Positions 11,871-29,362 of a stretch of DNA of 64,000 nucleotides are shown piece by piece. The translations under genes and the position numbers were made by a program. Position 1 is the first letter of the stretch; each line of letters starts with the position of its first letter. Source of the stretch: Glandiceps talaboti (Eukaryota; Hemichordata; Enteropneusta; Spengelidae); the NCBI RefSeq assembly GCF_964340395.1, contig NC_135555.1, forward strand, positions 6,327,001 through 6,391,000, read 5' to 3'. The notes beneath the pieces were generated by a model that had not been told where the DNA came from, did not search any database, and was given only the letters and a program-made list of their open reading frames with translations.

Positions 11871-13240
11871 TAGATGACGTTGTGTACATCGTTATCAATA
11901 TTATCGTTGCTGTCCAATTGTCAATGCCATTTTTGGTTGGTTGATTTTCATGTTGGCGTCAGTTCTAGTTGTAGTCATACACGGTAGTTGCGATGATACA
12001 TGTTTTGATCTACGATTTGCAAGTTCTGAGTTGTTGAAAGTGATTTTCTGCATCTGAAGTCGACGATAACATCTATTGCATACCGTAGAGTAAGATCACC
12101 GCGGATCATTTGTCGCTTGGAGGCAGTGTCTGGATTTTCCGTGCCCATGAAAACGAAGGTTAATCACTGTAAATTTTTTCCTCCAGCGTTTGTTCAGGGT
12201 GTGTTCTTTGTTCTGTAATGTCTAATACAAAATTGCCGAGATAAGTTGAAAAGGCTGAGTAAATAGAGCTGTGTATAGACCGCAAGTTTACAACACAACA
12301 GCATTTACTCATGTACATTATTATTTAGTTGAGTACAGATCTAGGGGCATCGCAGACTTCAACCAAGAATATATGGTAAAATCTTATGGTCAGCCCATAC
12401 ACCATAATTAACTGTCACAACCAAAACTTTCCCTCCAAAACCACTGAACGAAATTCCTATTGCCTCACTTCTAGTTTGTTTGTTTGTTTGTTTGTTTGTT
12501 TGTTTTTTAAAAAAATATGTGTTTGCGGGGTGAGGTGGGGGTTACGTTTTATCTACAGGTCGAAGTGTTTTGAAATAAACTTTCAAATACATTGGTTTAA
12601 CTAAACCGTTAAGATGAACTTGTGAGTGCATAACTGGGAATATATATCAGTAGTACAACTCTGTTGGTTAAGTTGACTTCGGTTATTAGGAAAGAAAACA
12701 AGGATTTCCATATAAGTTAAAACTGCTAATACAGATGGTTAATTACAATGAATAGATTGGAACCAGTCATTTTTGACAATTTCACATCTCTTGTAGACGA
12801 AAATTCTTTGCCCTGCAGTATACATTTGAGTTGGCGAACCATTGTAGCACACAGTTTAAACATGCTGAGTCAGCATTATATGACCATTTGCAATACAATT
12901 TGTAATATGGCATTTCAAAATTTCCTTTTATAGTAGTTGTTTGCATTTTGAGGGAAATAGGGAAGGATATGACTCGACATCTTGTGTACCTTGGTGGCCA
13001 AAGTCTATACTGAAAAATAAGAAAAAGAACTAAATGTTTTGAAAAAGAGTGTATGGTCCCATGATACAAAGTATAAGACTTACGAGACGAGTTATCGTTT
13101 AGCAAATGTACTGATAGTATGTCTAAATACATAGCATGAACCTCAGAAAGTATGTTTACCTCTAATTCTAGACTTGACAACGCGGTAGAAGATTTTGTTT
13201 TCATTTGTATAAAAAGAATAAGACTTTGTGTGGATCACTA
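11871..13240. other. No recognisable gene; short (TTTG)n tract
   Basis: Includes (TTTG)n at 12474-12504. The minus-strand frame at 12782-13204 (140 codons) is the longest in the area but has no domain I recognise. Confidence 0.5.
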
Positions 13241-13254
13241 TAAAAACAACTTCC

Positions 13255-13560
13255 TGGTGTTGGCCATAATGCTGGTGCTGATGGTCATCATAATGGTGGT
13301 CATGATGATCGTGGCTGTGGGCATTGTGGTAGTAGTGATTATGATCGTGCTGGTGGTCCTAGTGGCAGTGGTCCTGGTGGTAGTGGTGATGATGCTCGTG
13401 ATGGTGGTCATAATCGTCGTGGTGATTGTGTTAGCGATGGTGGTCATAGGGGTGGCCATAGTTATTACGGTGATGACGATCGTAGATGTATTCGTAAAAG
13501 TGGTCCTGGTGGTGGTCGTAGTAGGGGTAATGGTGTTAGTGGTGCTTATATTCAATAGTA
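13255..13560 (+). repeat. Degenerate GGT/GAT/GTG-rich triplet tract
   Basis: A ~300-bp run of imperfect trinucleotides (GGTGGT, GATGGT, ATGATC and variants) keeping period three without a pure block. The plus frame reads as Val/Met/Ile and the minus frame as Thr/Ile. Continuous period-three drift without a fixed unit suggests an ancient trinucleotide expansion. A real Val-rich transmembrane protein is unlikely because the composition is simply that of the repeat. Confidence 0.85.
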
Positions 13561-14244
13561 TGTGGTGTTTTACAGGTTTTTTTTTACAGATGTGTATTTA
13601 TCTTTTCGTACCACCCTTGGCTAGTCTACAGCCATTGCGTACATCGCCATATCAATGATAGCACTGCTAGAGTACATCTTTACAGATAGATTCTAATTCT
13701 GTTCATTCATATACCTCTAACATATAACCCCAATATTGTTAACAATTTCAAACTGAGAGGTCATCTAGAGGTCATCCGCAAAAATAAGATTTACACCCTC
13801 CCGAGAGGAATTCCAACAGGGTTGTGGTATGTCATCTAATTTATTCATGATTGGATTGGACCACTGAAATATGTCGGTAAACGTACTTTACTAGAGTGAT
13901 CTTTGCCCTCTGGTATGCCACAGGTCTAGAGGAGAATCCACTTAATGTCCAACTTTCACATATTTCAATTAACGTTTTTAATTAATTAATGTACTGATTG
14001 GCATGGAGCTAGCAGCTATGTTACCACACACAATGTTCAACCACAAGAACTCCCCATGCATTCAGGAGGAGATGGTATCGTAATGTGTGTGATACTAGTA
14101 TACCGGTGAAGCGTGGACGAGATCTGTTTTCTACATGTGATGCCTTCGTGATTCGTGGAACAAGACACCGTGATGGCCCTTCTCCCATCACCATACACCA
14201 CTATGGCGTAAACTAAGAAAAAAGTTACCCATAAGGCTCGTTTT
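13561..14244. other. No recognisable gene
   Basis: Single-copy-looking sequence with no ORF above 60 codons and no long repeats. Confidence 0.6.
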
Positions 14245-14353
14245 CAGCATTAGACATTTCCTGACAATATCAAGCTTTTCTGAACCATTCTTCAATAATA
14301 TCAAATATTTCCAAACATTCCCTGACAGTATAAAGTCTTGCTCAACCATTCTT

Positions 14354-14643
14354 AAGTTTTAAGTTAATGGTCTCTTTATTTCGTAGTTCAAGGCCATCGG
14401 CCCAAATAACGAAACATTCAATATATACATAACAAAAACAAGAAAACATACATGCAGTCATAAGGACAATAATTACAGGATTATTCACTCTCATAAACTT
14501 CTTTGCGCAATGTCATAGCATGGAAAACATAAGCTGCTAACCTTTGAATGGTATCAGTGTTATCGGTTAAAAATAAATTAGGAAAGTTTGCCTCACTTGG
14601 AAACTCAAAATATCTTCTCGGAATATATTTTGTTCTGTAATGG
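14354..14643 (-). mobile_element. 5'-truncated non-LTR retrotransposon (LINE)
   Basis: A 290-bp insert on the minus strand, flanked by identical 12-bp repeats TCAACCATTCTT (14342-14353 and 14644-14655) that serve as target-site duplications. It opens inside an ORF and ends with a 3' UTR carrying a GGGCC-GAT-GGCC stem-loop, then AAATAAAG and no poly(A). That 3' structure fits the CR1/L2/Nimb-like group, in which short 5'-truncated copies are the rule. The exact clade is an inference. Confidence 0.8.
14481..14642 (-). pseudogene. C-terminal 53 codons of a LINE reverse-transcriptase ORF
   Basis: The frame is open from the truncated 5' edge at 14642 to a TAA at 14483-14481, followed directly by the 3' UTR. 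The tail contains LTDNTDTIQRLAAYVFHAM followed by TLRKEVYESE. A Leu-rich helix ending in basic residues just before the stop is the usual C-terminus of CR1/L2-type ORF2 proteins, after the reverse-transcriptase domain. No internal stops or frameshifts in these 53 codons suggest a fairly young insertion. The catalytic domain is missing, so the copy is dead. Confidence 0.7.
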
Positions 14644-14845
14644 TCAACCATTCTTCGACAATATCAAATATTCTCTGATAATATCACATATTCTCTGACA
14701 GTATTAAGCAATTCTCTGATAATATCAAACCACTTTATAGTTAGAAATTACCAGGATCCTCCTAAAAGAGAATTTCCCTGTATAGGGACATTGCAGGGCT
14801 CATTACCTATCTTAAATCAAAATTTTAAAAGTTCGATACCTTAAA

Positions 14846-14930
14846 CTTGATGCTCTGTTAACAGAATGAAATCTAGTCACAGTTTTAAAAACATTTTGAG
14901 TTGGGAAGACAGTCCAGTTTTCTTTTTATC
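14846..14930 (+). mobile_element. Relic sharing a hammerhead-like hairpin with 47437-47530
   Basis: CTTGATGCTCTGTTAACAGA, then ATGAAAT, CTA and GTC, then a stretch ending TTTTGAGTTGGGAAGA. Aligned with 47437 it shares CTCTGTTAA.AGA, GAAA, CTAGTCA, TTTTGAGTTG and a trailing (A)GTCCAGTTTT/CACCCAGCTTT segment over about 90 bp. The order CTGATGA / hairpin / GAAA / GTC is that of a type I hammerhead ribozyme. In this copy the core is broken (CTTGATG without A9). Confidence 0.5.
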
Positions 14931-15600
14931 TCAACATTTACCTACGACTAATAGAATGATAGCAGCTTATAAATTCACCTTACATTTAGGTAATGATTGA
15001 AATTGTCGTAGCTATTATATGTTGTCAAATTTGGAGCTAGGTAATGCATGCATAACTTATTTAATCGACATTGTTGAGAAAATGTCATTCGGATCATGTT
15101 TTATTAAAAATTTGTATTTTTCTTATATTGCATTGTTTGAGCTCCCATATTAACAAATGTTAAAAAATTGACGATAATTTGACTATAAGTAGTACATATC
15201 CAACACCCATTTCTCAGTTTCTGCTTTAGACGGAAATTTATCTCTAAACCAGAGTTCAAAGGTAAAATATCTGAACGTTTCTCTGTATAATTCATATTTC
15301 CTATGATAATTACACATTGCATAATTACACTGAATCGTCATTCGCATTCGTGATTTTGATGTATGTGGCATAGAACGTTTGGCAAAGCAAATAAGTGACT
15401 CGATGAGGTCCTGGCTGAACCTAAACCTATTAAAGGCTTGCTGTTGACATCAACAAGCATAGGGAAACTGCACATGCGTATGTCTGTCACCTCTGTATTG
15501 AGATTTAATTAAACATAACATCAGGCACAAGTCGATGCAAATACGAAACTACGTGGGTTTTATATATGAAGTCTTTTATCAAAAGATAATATATACATAT
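14931..15600. other. No recognisable gene
   Basis: AT-rich sequence with only short overlapping minus frames (15104-15371). Nothing recognised. Confidence 0.6.
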
Positions 15601-15601
15601 A

Positions 15602-15657
15602 CCCCCCCCCCTTGTCACTTTCGTCATCGTAATAATGCACACACACACACACACACA
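15602..15657. repeat. 10-C tract and (AC)n microsatellite
   Basis: Ten C at 15602-15611, then about ten AC units at 15637-15657. Confidence 0.9.
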
Positions 15658-15867
15658 TCGTGACACACAAGCGTATATATATATGTATGTACACACACCC
15701 GCTACTCACACTCGTATCCGATATCAATCAGTATTAAAAGTAAATTTCACATTTCCCATTGTTTATTGTACGTTGATATGATGTATCAACATATAGAAAT
15801 TATAATTTGATAACACACATAAGTAGTATATTGATGCACTCACAGGATGCCCAGGAATCATGTAAAA

Positions 15868-15942
15868 AAACAAACAAAAAAACAAAAAACAAACACACAC
15901 ACAAACAAACAAACAAACAAACAAACAAACAAACAGACAGAC

Positions 15943-15987
<45 letters not shown>

Positions 15988-16001
15988 AACAAACAAACAG
16001 C
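15868..16001. repeat. (AAAC)n-(ACAG)n-(AAAC)n compound microsatellite
   Basis: AAAC units flank a central ACAG block (about 15933-15982) symmetrically, so the ACAG block probably arose by a C/G change within an older AAAC array and then expanded. Confidence 0.95.
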
Positions 16002-16126
16002 TAAAATAAACGCAAACGGACTAACAAACAAACAAAATATGCATGAGTGAATGTAAATACCATAAACAAATGAATATACATACATATTTATAGATAGTTA
16101 TTGGTTATCTTCTAATTCACGCATAT

Positions 16127-16235
16127 TTTGTTTGTTTGTTTGTTTGTTTGTTAATGTTTATTTTCATTTATGAATTTGTGAATTTGTTTGTTTGTAAAAC
16201 GGTCCCTGGGCTCCTCGTGATGCAATTACAAAATA
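16127..16235 (-). mobile_element. Possible retroposon 3' end with (AAAC)n tail
   Basis: Read on the minus strand, GAGCCCAGGGACCG leads through TTTTACAAACAAAC and AAATGAAAATAAAC into a run of (AAAC) units (16152-16127). A short stem-like GC block followed by an A-rich region and a simple-repeat tail is common for non-LTR retroposons. No ORF remnant or target duplication was found, so confidence is low. Confidence 0.2.
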
Positions 16236-16398
16236 CAGCTGTACATGTTACGTAATGGTGTCGTTTTACAAACACTTGGTCTTCGTATACTGTGACTGAC
16301 CTCATAGTTTATTGTAGAGATGACACGTGACCTCATATTGCGAAAGAACCAATCCTGGTACAACATCGACTACGATAGTACATGTATCATGTGTATTG

Positions 16399-16653
16399 TA
16401 ATGAATTAATAGACTGTCGACAGTCGCTCGCGCCTTTTTTGCCCAAAGTTTTATCTAAACTCCGATCCCGCGCAACACTAGTCTAATCGCAAATTGAGGG
16501 CCGAAGGCCCGAGGTCGAGGGCCGAAGGCCCGAGCATACGGCCCTCGATATCAGTTTGCGATTATACTATTACTAGTGTTGCGCCGGACCGGAGTTTAGA
16601 TAAAACGTAGGGAAAAAGGCGCGAGCGACTGTCGACAGTCTAATGAATTAATA
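16399..16653. mobile_element. 229-bp palindromic foldback element with 13-bp target duplication
   Basis: The element at 16412-16640 begins and ends with the 14-bp palindrome GACTGTCGACAGTC. The inverted arms continue through GCTCGCGCC, TTTTATCTAAACTCCG and CGCAACACTAGT to TAATCGCAAA, about 90 bp per arm with few mismatches. The centre has two tandem copies of GAGGGCCGAAGGCCCGAGG-type sequence and a partial third. Direct repeats of TAATGAATTAATA (16399-16411, 16641-16653) flank it. No ORF is present, so it is non-autonomous. It is far more GC-rich than its surroundings. A 13-bp duplication is longer than most cut-and-paste transposons make. Confidence 0.85.
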
Positions 16654-16856
16654 GAAATTTGTTATAAACAATCGTTGAGTTTTTTATGCAGAGAGTTGTT
16701 TCTCCTCAGTAGTACATCTTATTGGAGAAAGGCTATCATATAGTGTCTAACATATTTGCAATGGCACACAGAGTACAATCACACACTTCCACCCCATCGA
16801 CACACATACATACTCATACAAACAGATATATATGTGTACATCGTATGTAAACACCA

Positions 16857-16895
<39 letters not shown>

Positions 16896-17036
16896 ATGTA
16901 TGTATGTATGTATGTATGTATGTATGTATGTATGTATGTATGTATGTATGTATGTATGTATGTATGTATGTATGTATGTATGTATGTGAGTGTGTGTGTA
17001 GGTGTGTAAGTAAATATGTATGTGTTTGTTTGGTGT
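16857..17036. repeat. (TGTC)n then (TATG)n compound microsatellite
   Basis: About nine TGTC units (16857-16893) pass directly into about 23 TATG units (16894-16987), then GT-rich run-out. The junction is a single C-to-A change in the unit. Confidence 0.97.
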
Positions 17037-17315
17037 GCGTTTTTGTGTAGACATACTATACATCTATATATCTCTAATAATACCTGGTACAAATATCAAG
17101 TTACAAATGCGATATTCTATACATTATTCAAAAAAAAATTCAATATTCTGTACATTTGTAGTTATTAGTAGTTTCTAGTCTTGACTGTGTAAATATTAGA
17201 TTTGAGCAAAACAAATTGATCAATATTCAAATTCATGCCAAATTTAAGACTATCCGCCTGTTTTACATGTATAACAGTAATAATTTGTATATCCTTCCAG
17301 ATTTGACAACCACTT

Positions 17316-17318
17316 TGT

Positions 17319-17352
<34 letters not shown>
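17316..17352. repeat. (GT)n microsatellite
   Basis: About 17 GT units with one interruption. Confidence 0.9.
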
Positions 17353-22418
<5,066 letters not shown>

Positions 22419-22439
22419 AATTCGCCCGTTGGGCGAATT
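22419..22439. other. Perfect hairpin AATTCGCCC-GTT-GGGCGAATT
   Basis: A 9-bp perfect stem with a 3-base loop, GC-rich in the stem core and standing out in AT-rich DNA. It may be a cruciform-forming site or the stem of an RNA structure or transposon terminus; neither an ORF end nor a T-run supports a specific role. Confidence 0.6.
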
Positions 22440-24694
<2,255 letters not shown>

Positions 24695-24808
24695 GTTTTG
24701 TGTCGGTGTCTGCCTCTCTCCTTTCGCTTTCTCATTTCTGACTCTTCTCCCAGTGCAATCCACGCGACACGCACATGCTCTTTCTGTCTACTACCTTCCT
24801 TTCTTCCA

Positions 24809-24810
<2 letters not shown>

Positions 24811-24884
<74 letters not shown>
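24811..24884. repeat. (CT)n microsatellite, pure
   Basis: About 37 uninterrupted CT units, about 115 bp after the interrupted array; followed by (AC)n run-out. Confidence 0.97.
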
Positions 24885-24887
<3 letters not shown>

Positions 24888-25410
24888 TACACACACACGT
24901 TATCTACACGTATCGTGTTTTTCTTGTTTTCTAAATAGACACATGTCATGATAAGATGAATTAATGGTCAAATAGTGTTTATAGCCTATTCAACAAAATA
25001 AAATAAAAATTTGTTCACAAGTATAATTACATTATTTCATATTTCCTCACGTAGAGCACGACTTTGTTGTCGAAGAGAGTACAGTCCTGTCATCTATGTA
25101 TGTCACACCTATATATCATCCAATCTTCAGGTTTTAAATTGGTGACATTTTTTTAATAATCTTAATATTATAGCATTGTAAGGAGTATAACCATCACGTA
25201 GTCGTCGTTAATACCATTGTTCTTGCACACGTTCACTGTCAGATTATTTCAGAATTCAACACATACACACATAGTTATCTACTTCTCTACTTACATTAAG
25301 TTTTAAACCATTGACAGTGAAACTATATGGTCATAATCGCTGTGACAAAGATTTATCTGCTGATCAAATAGACCGATCAGTGAATGTCAAAAACATGTGG
25401 TCAATGTTGT
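24885..25410. other. No recognisable gene
   Basis: AT-rich sequence with nothing recognised. Confidence 0.6.
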
Positions 25411-25515
25411 ATAGTATGATATGGTGTGGTGTGTGTTGTGTTGTGTTGTGTTGTGTTGTGTTGTGTTGTGTTGTGTTGTGTTGTGTTGTGTTGTGGTGTG
25501 GTGTGGTGTGGTATG
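25411..25515 (+). repeat. (GTGTT)n pentanucleotide array, first copy
   Basis: TATGG-like and GTGTG units lead into about 12 GTGTT units, then GGTGT units and GGTATGATATC. The same order of unit variants recurs at 25859-25980. Confidence 0.95.
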
Positions 25516-25858
25516 ATATCTTTTTCTTTATTACCTACTTATTAAATTTTACATTTGTAGACAAAATAAAATAATACATGTTTTCAGGTAGGTAAAATGA
25601 GACCAGCAAAATAGCTACTTGCTAATCAAGTCTGTCTCCTTAGACACTGTACATAAAATTTACAAATAGATACATGACAAAGTATAAAGTGGGCAGTGAA
25701 AAAAACCCTAAATATCTATGAAAATATATACATTGTACATCGACATGAGTTGCAGTATATTCACATCAGGTGAAGAAAATCATTTAGTGAGTTACGAAAA
25801 ACATTCCTTGATGATTTGGACCTAACATCAAGAGGTAATATGATGCTGTATGATGTGA
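25516..25858. other. No gene; spacer between twin pentanucleotide arrays
   Basis: Unique-looking AT-rich spacer with no ORF of interest. Confidence 0.6.
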
Positions 25859-25980
25859 AGTGGTGTGGTGTGGTGTGTTATGCTATGGTATGGTATGGTG
25901 TGGTGTGTTGTGTTGTGTTGTGTTGTGTTGTGTTGTGTTGTGTTGTGTTGTGTTGTGTTGTGGTGTGGTGTGGTGTGGTA
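25859..25980 (+). repeat. (GTGTT)n pentanucleotide array, second copy
   Basis: GGTGT units, TATGG units, GGTGT, about 13 GTGTT units, then GGTGT ending in GGTACATAG. Same internal order as the array 450 bp upstream, but with different outer flanks. Confidence 0.95.
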
Positions 25981-26340
25981 CATAGACCATGCGGATACGG
26001 CGTGTTGTTCAGTCCTACCAGTCTTCTAAATCAGTGAGTGGGTGGGTGGCTGATAGCGTGGCACAAATATCACATGGTACACACTTTAATGGTATGGCAT
26101 GCTTTGATATGGTATGTTATGAATGAAATGGTAGTTTACTGAGTGTAGAGCGGAAAATGCATAACTGTACGCCATAGTGCATAACATTATTCGAACACTA
26201 CATCACAGCAGAATACAGTATAATTGACAGTAGTGGAGTACAATGTTATGCCACATCACTAATGGTTTAGATCAGAAGAAGTGGAGTGCAGTGTAGTGTA
26301 CATTTTTAGACACGCCGAACAGAACAGAACAGTGACTGTA
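25981..26340 (+). repeat. Decayed pentanucleotide-like region
   Basis: Loose recurrence of GGTATGG, GATATGGTATG, AGTGTAGAG and GTGCAGTGTAGTGTA suggests worn-out extension of the neighbouring (GTGTT/GGTAT)n arrays. No strict period remains, so the assignment is tentative. Confidence 0.35.
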
Positions 26341-28860
26341 CACTGTGATGATACAAAGATGCGGTGAATTTCAGAGTAACACTGGATTACATAACTTTCA
26401 ATGTATTTTTTGTTTGTACAATTTCAAACAGTACAGTACTTTTACAAAGCAGTAACTTCAAATTCCCAAAACTGACACATATTTGAAGTAGAGTGTAAAA
26501 TTATAGTCCAATATACCACCATGTGATGCATGACAGAACAATATAATTATTTTAATGTGGCACAGTGCGAAAGTTTATTGTACTTTCATTAATAAATTTC
26601 GTGACTGCCAGGCAACACATATTTGGCATGAAGCGTTAATAAACACTCTGGATTTCATCTGTGTTAATCCTATTCGGTTTTCACGTGCAGTAAAGTATCG
26701 GCCCATATGATACACAGCATTGGTGAATAGATGTACACCGCACTGTTGACATAACGTTTACGGCATAAAGACGAAACGATGCCGAGTGATTGCTCTTGAG
26801 TCGTTGCTAACTGCATGATGATGATAATAAAATGACTAAAACTATACAGATTGTGATGGCTTATAGCTTGTTACATATCCAACCAAATACCGATTTGATC
26901 AAATTGTAAATAGTTTGTTCGGAACCATAAAATGTTTTAATGTAACCCTGTAAACACAATTGCCGTTCCCCCCCCCCCGTATTTTGTTCGCGTTCATCAT
27001 CAGCAATCCTGTATAATGTTGTTCAAGCAAGCTACGATTTCTCGACCTTAAATTACTCCTGACATCAATACAGTCAGCTTATTCTTCTATCTTTAGCACC
27101 GTTCATTCTACCTAGTGTTCTGTTTCCTTGCTTACGTACTTCACTTCAATTTGCTGTAATCTATAAACACACGTCGGTGCTACACACCGGCTGATACAAC
27201 TAGCCGTAGATTAATTTACAAGGCCTATTTGTCAGGGTTAACATCAATTATATAGCCGCTTTGTAAACACATAAACATAAACAAAAACAAAGGCAATTAG
27301 TGACTTTAATTTGTATTCTAATTTATGAAATCTATTCTTAGATCATCTCTGATTAATATCACAAATCATCCGCCCAACTTTTAAAAAAATTCGTGGTTTT
27401 TTGTGCTATTAACGTATTTTTGTTAATTATGGGAAATTTAAGTATATCGTAACCGACCATGTAAATTGGTTGAGATATTGTATAGTATCTTAATAAAGCT
27501 TGCTTTTTGCAGGTATTTTGATAAAATGGCAGGTGGGATGATTTATGATGTTTTTTAAAGGTATCAGCTTTCGCAATTTCTATTTATTCGTGATACAATT
27601 TGTACCAGGTAACCCTATAGACATTCCCAATTTGGAACTAATGTATCTCATCAAATGGGCATATAATCCGTGAGGCTAATAATTGAAGATGTATCATTAA
27701 TATACTGGTACTTTTGTTCAAAGTAAGTCTTTAAGTGCGGTGTCCTGGGCCCATATGGGCGGTAGTTATTGTAGTTACAAGTATACAAACACTGGAAAAT
27801 ATACAACATGGAATTGTGTCCACGACTGTTCATTTACTCTTCCAGCTTTTGATAAAAGACAATTTACACTGACCATATTATTAGCAATTCGCCTATATTT
27901 GAAAATGATGTTTAGGTTCCGCGCCCACCTTTGTCGTTTATATTTGTCTGTTAAAAGTTGATGGGCGATAGATTTCAAATGGCGGAGCATAGTAGTGTAA
28001 GGTTTCCTATTGTTAATTAATTATTTCGTATGTTGAACATATGCATACTTTTATTATGTACCATCTTTGCCTTTATGCTATCGCTGTGGAGCTCCCAACT
28101 TCTGCTACATTTTGCCGCCACGACCGAACTATTCATTTATTCACCAGAAATGATAATGTTTACATAAGAGATTATTGTCCATGCCAAATATCTAATTTTT
28201 CAGGATTATTTGTGTCAAACGTTTCTATGCAATCACATTATGTACACGTGTTCCACTTTGTATATTTTGGAATAAATCGTCAGAGTTGAATCATATTTGC
28301 TGAATTCTGAAATACCTAACTGGAGGTTAACATTTTACTGGGATAATTTTAGTTCCAATTGATCGCTCAGTTTTAAAATGACATGGATTTATTCTTGCAG
28401 ATCTATCTTTCTGAAAAACGTGTTTTTTGACTAACTGTAACCGTGTTATCACCCACCAGGTATAAAACTGTATAAATGTACGATTTACTATATCGACGGA
28501 GTTGATAACTGACATTGTTACTTCGATATTAACCATCATAAACCACGACTCCATGTTTCTTTTAGTCAGCATAGCTTGGCCAAAGAAATACTGGGCTGTT
28601 TAACCTTGATCGGATTGGACATAGTGTCCATTAATACATTGTTCAATTTTCTCTAAATATGTAAATACAACACAAATATACAGCCACTGTGAGCTTTAGA
28701 AGTAGGTACCGAGCTTGGAATGAAAAAAACAACCTATTCCTACCATGTCCGGGAAGTTTGTTTATTTTTTATCATAAATTTTTTATTCACACTTTCTATC
28801 ATTTAAAATGAGTGAATTGTTTGACTAAATGAATACCTTCTGAATAACTTACTGACCAAC
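26341..28860. other. No recognisable gene
   Basis: Includes an 11-C tract (26968-26978). The frames at 27651-28289 are at most 82 codons on opposing strands and unrecognised. Confidence 0.55.
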
Positions 28861-29029
28861 TGACTGGTTGGTTGGTTGGTTGGTTGGTTGGGTGGTTGGT
28901 TTATTGGCTGGCTGGCTGGCTAACTTACTGACTGACCAACTGACTGAAAAGGCTATACATCAGCCTGTCTGCCTGCCTGCCTGTCTGTCTGTCAGCCCGT
29001 CTGTCTGTCTCACTTAACTTATCTATCTA

Positions 29030-29124
<95 letters not shown>

Positions 29125-29278
29125 TTTGATCAGTTTATCAATCCATTGTCCACTCATCAACTACACATGGCCGTTTTTATGTTATAACGCACGGGCTGAC
29201 TGAGTGACTGTGACCGACTCTCTAATTAACCTAGTGGTAGATTAACTGAAGCTATCCGTTTGGTAAGTTGAATGATTA

Positions 29279-29321
<43 letters not shown>

Positions 29322-29362
29322 TAATTACTTAATTAATTGACTTATTGATTGATTGATTGATT
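28861..29362. repeat. Mixed tetranucleotide and dinucleotide repeat block
   Basis: In order: (TTGG)n at 28865-28890, (CTGG)n, (CTGC)n/(CTGT)n near 28970-29010, (CTAT)n, (CT)n 29031-29074, (AT)n 29074-29122, a unique gap, (GATT)n 29279-29320 and again 29345-29362. Each block shifts to the next by a one-base change in the unit. Confidence 0.93.

Larger units (their letters stand above)
14245..14740 (+). repeat. AATATCAAATATTCTCTGA-type minisatellite split by a LINE
   Basis: Irregular repeats built from ACCATTCTTC, AATATCAAATATT and TCCCTGACAGTAT run from about 14245 to 14353 and resume at 14644-14740. The two halves join cleanly if the 290-bp insert and one 12-bp flanking repeat are removed, so the array is older than the insertion. 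Unit lengths vary (about 22-45 bp) and copies are diverged. Confidence 0.8.

Noticed and set aside
11396-11917. 173- and 135-codon frames rich in Thr, Val, Gln or His (also 13152-13658, 31825-32220)
   Set aside because: Composition is entirely that of trinucleotide repeats; no non-repeat domain or splice signals accompany them.
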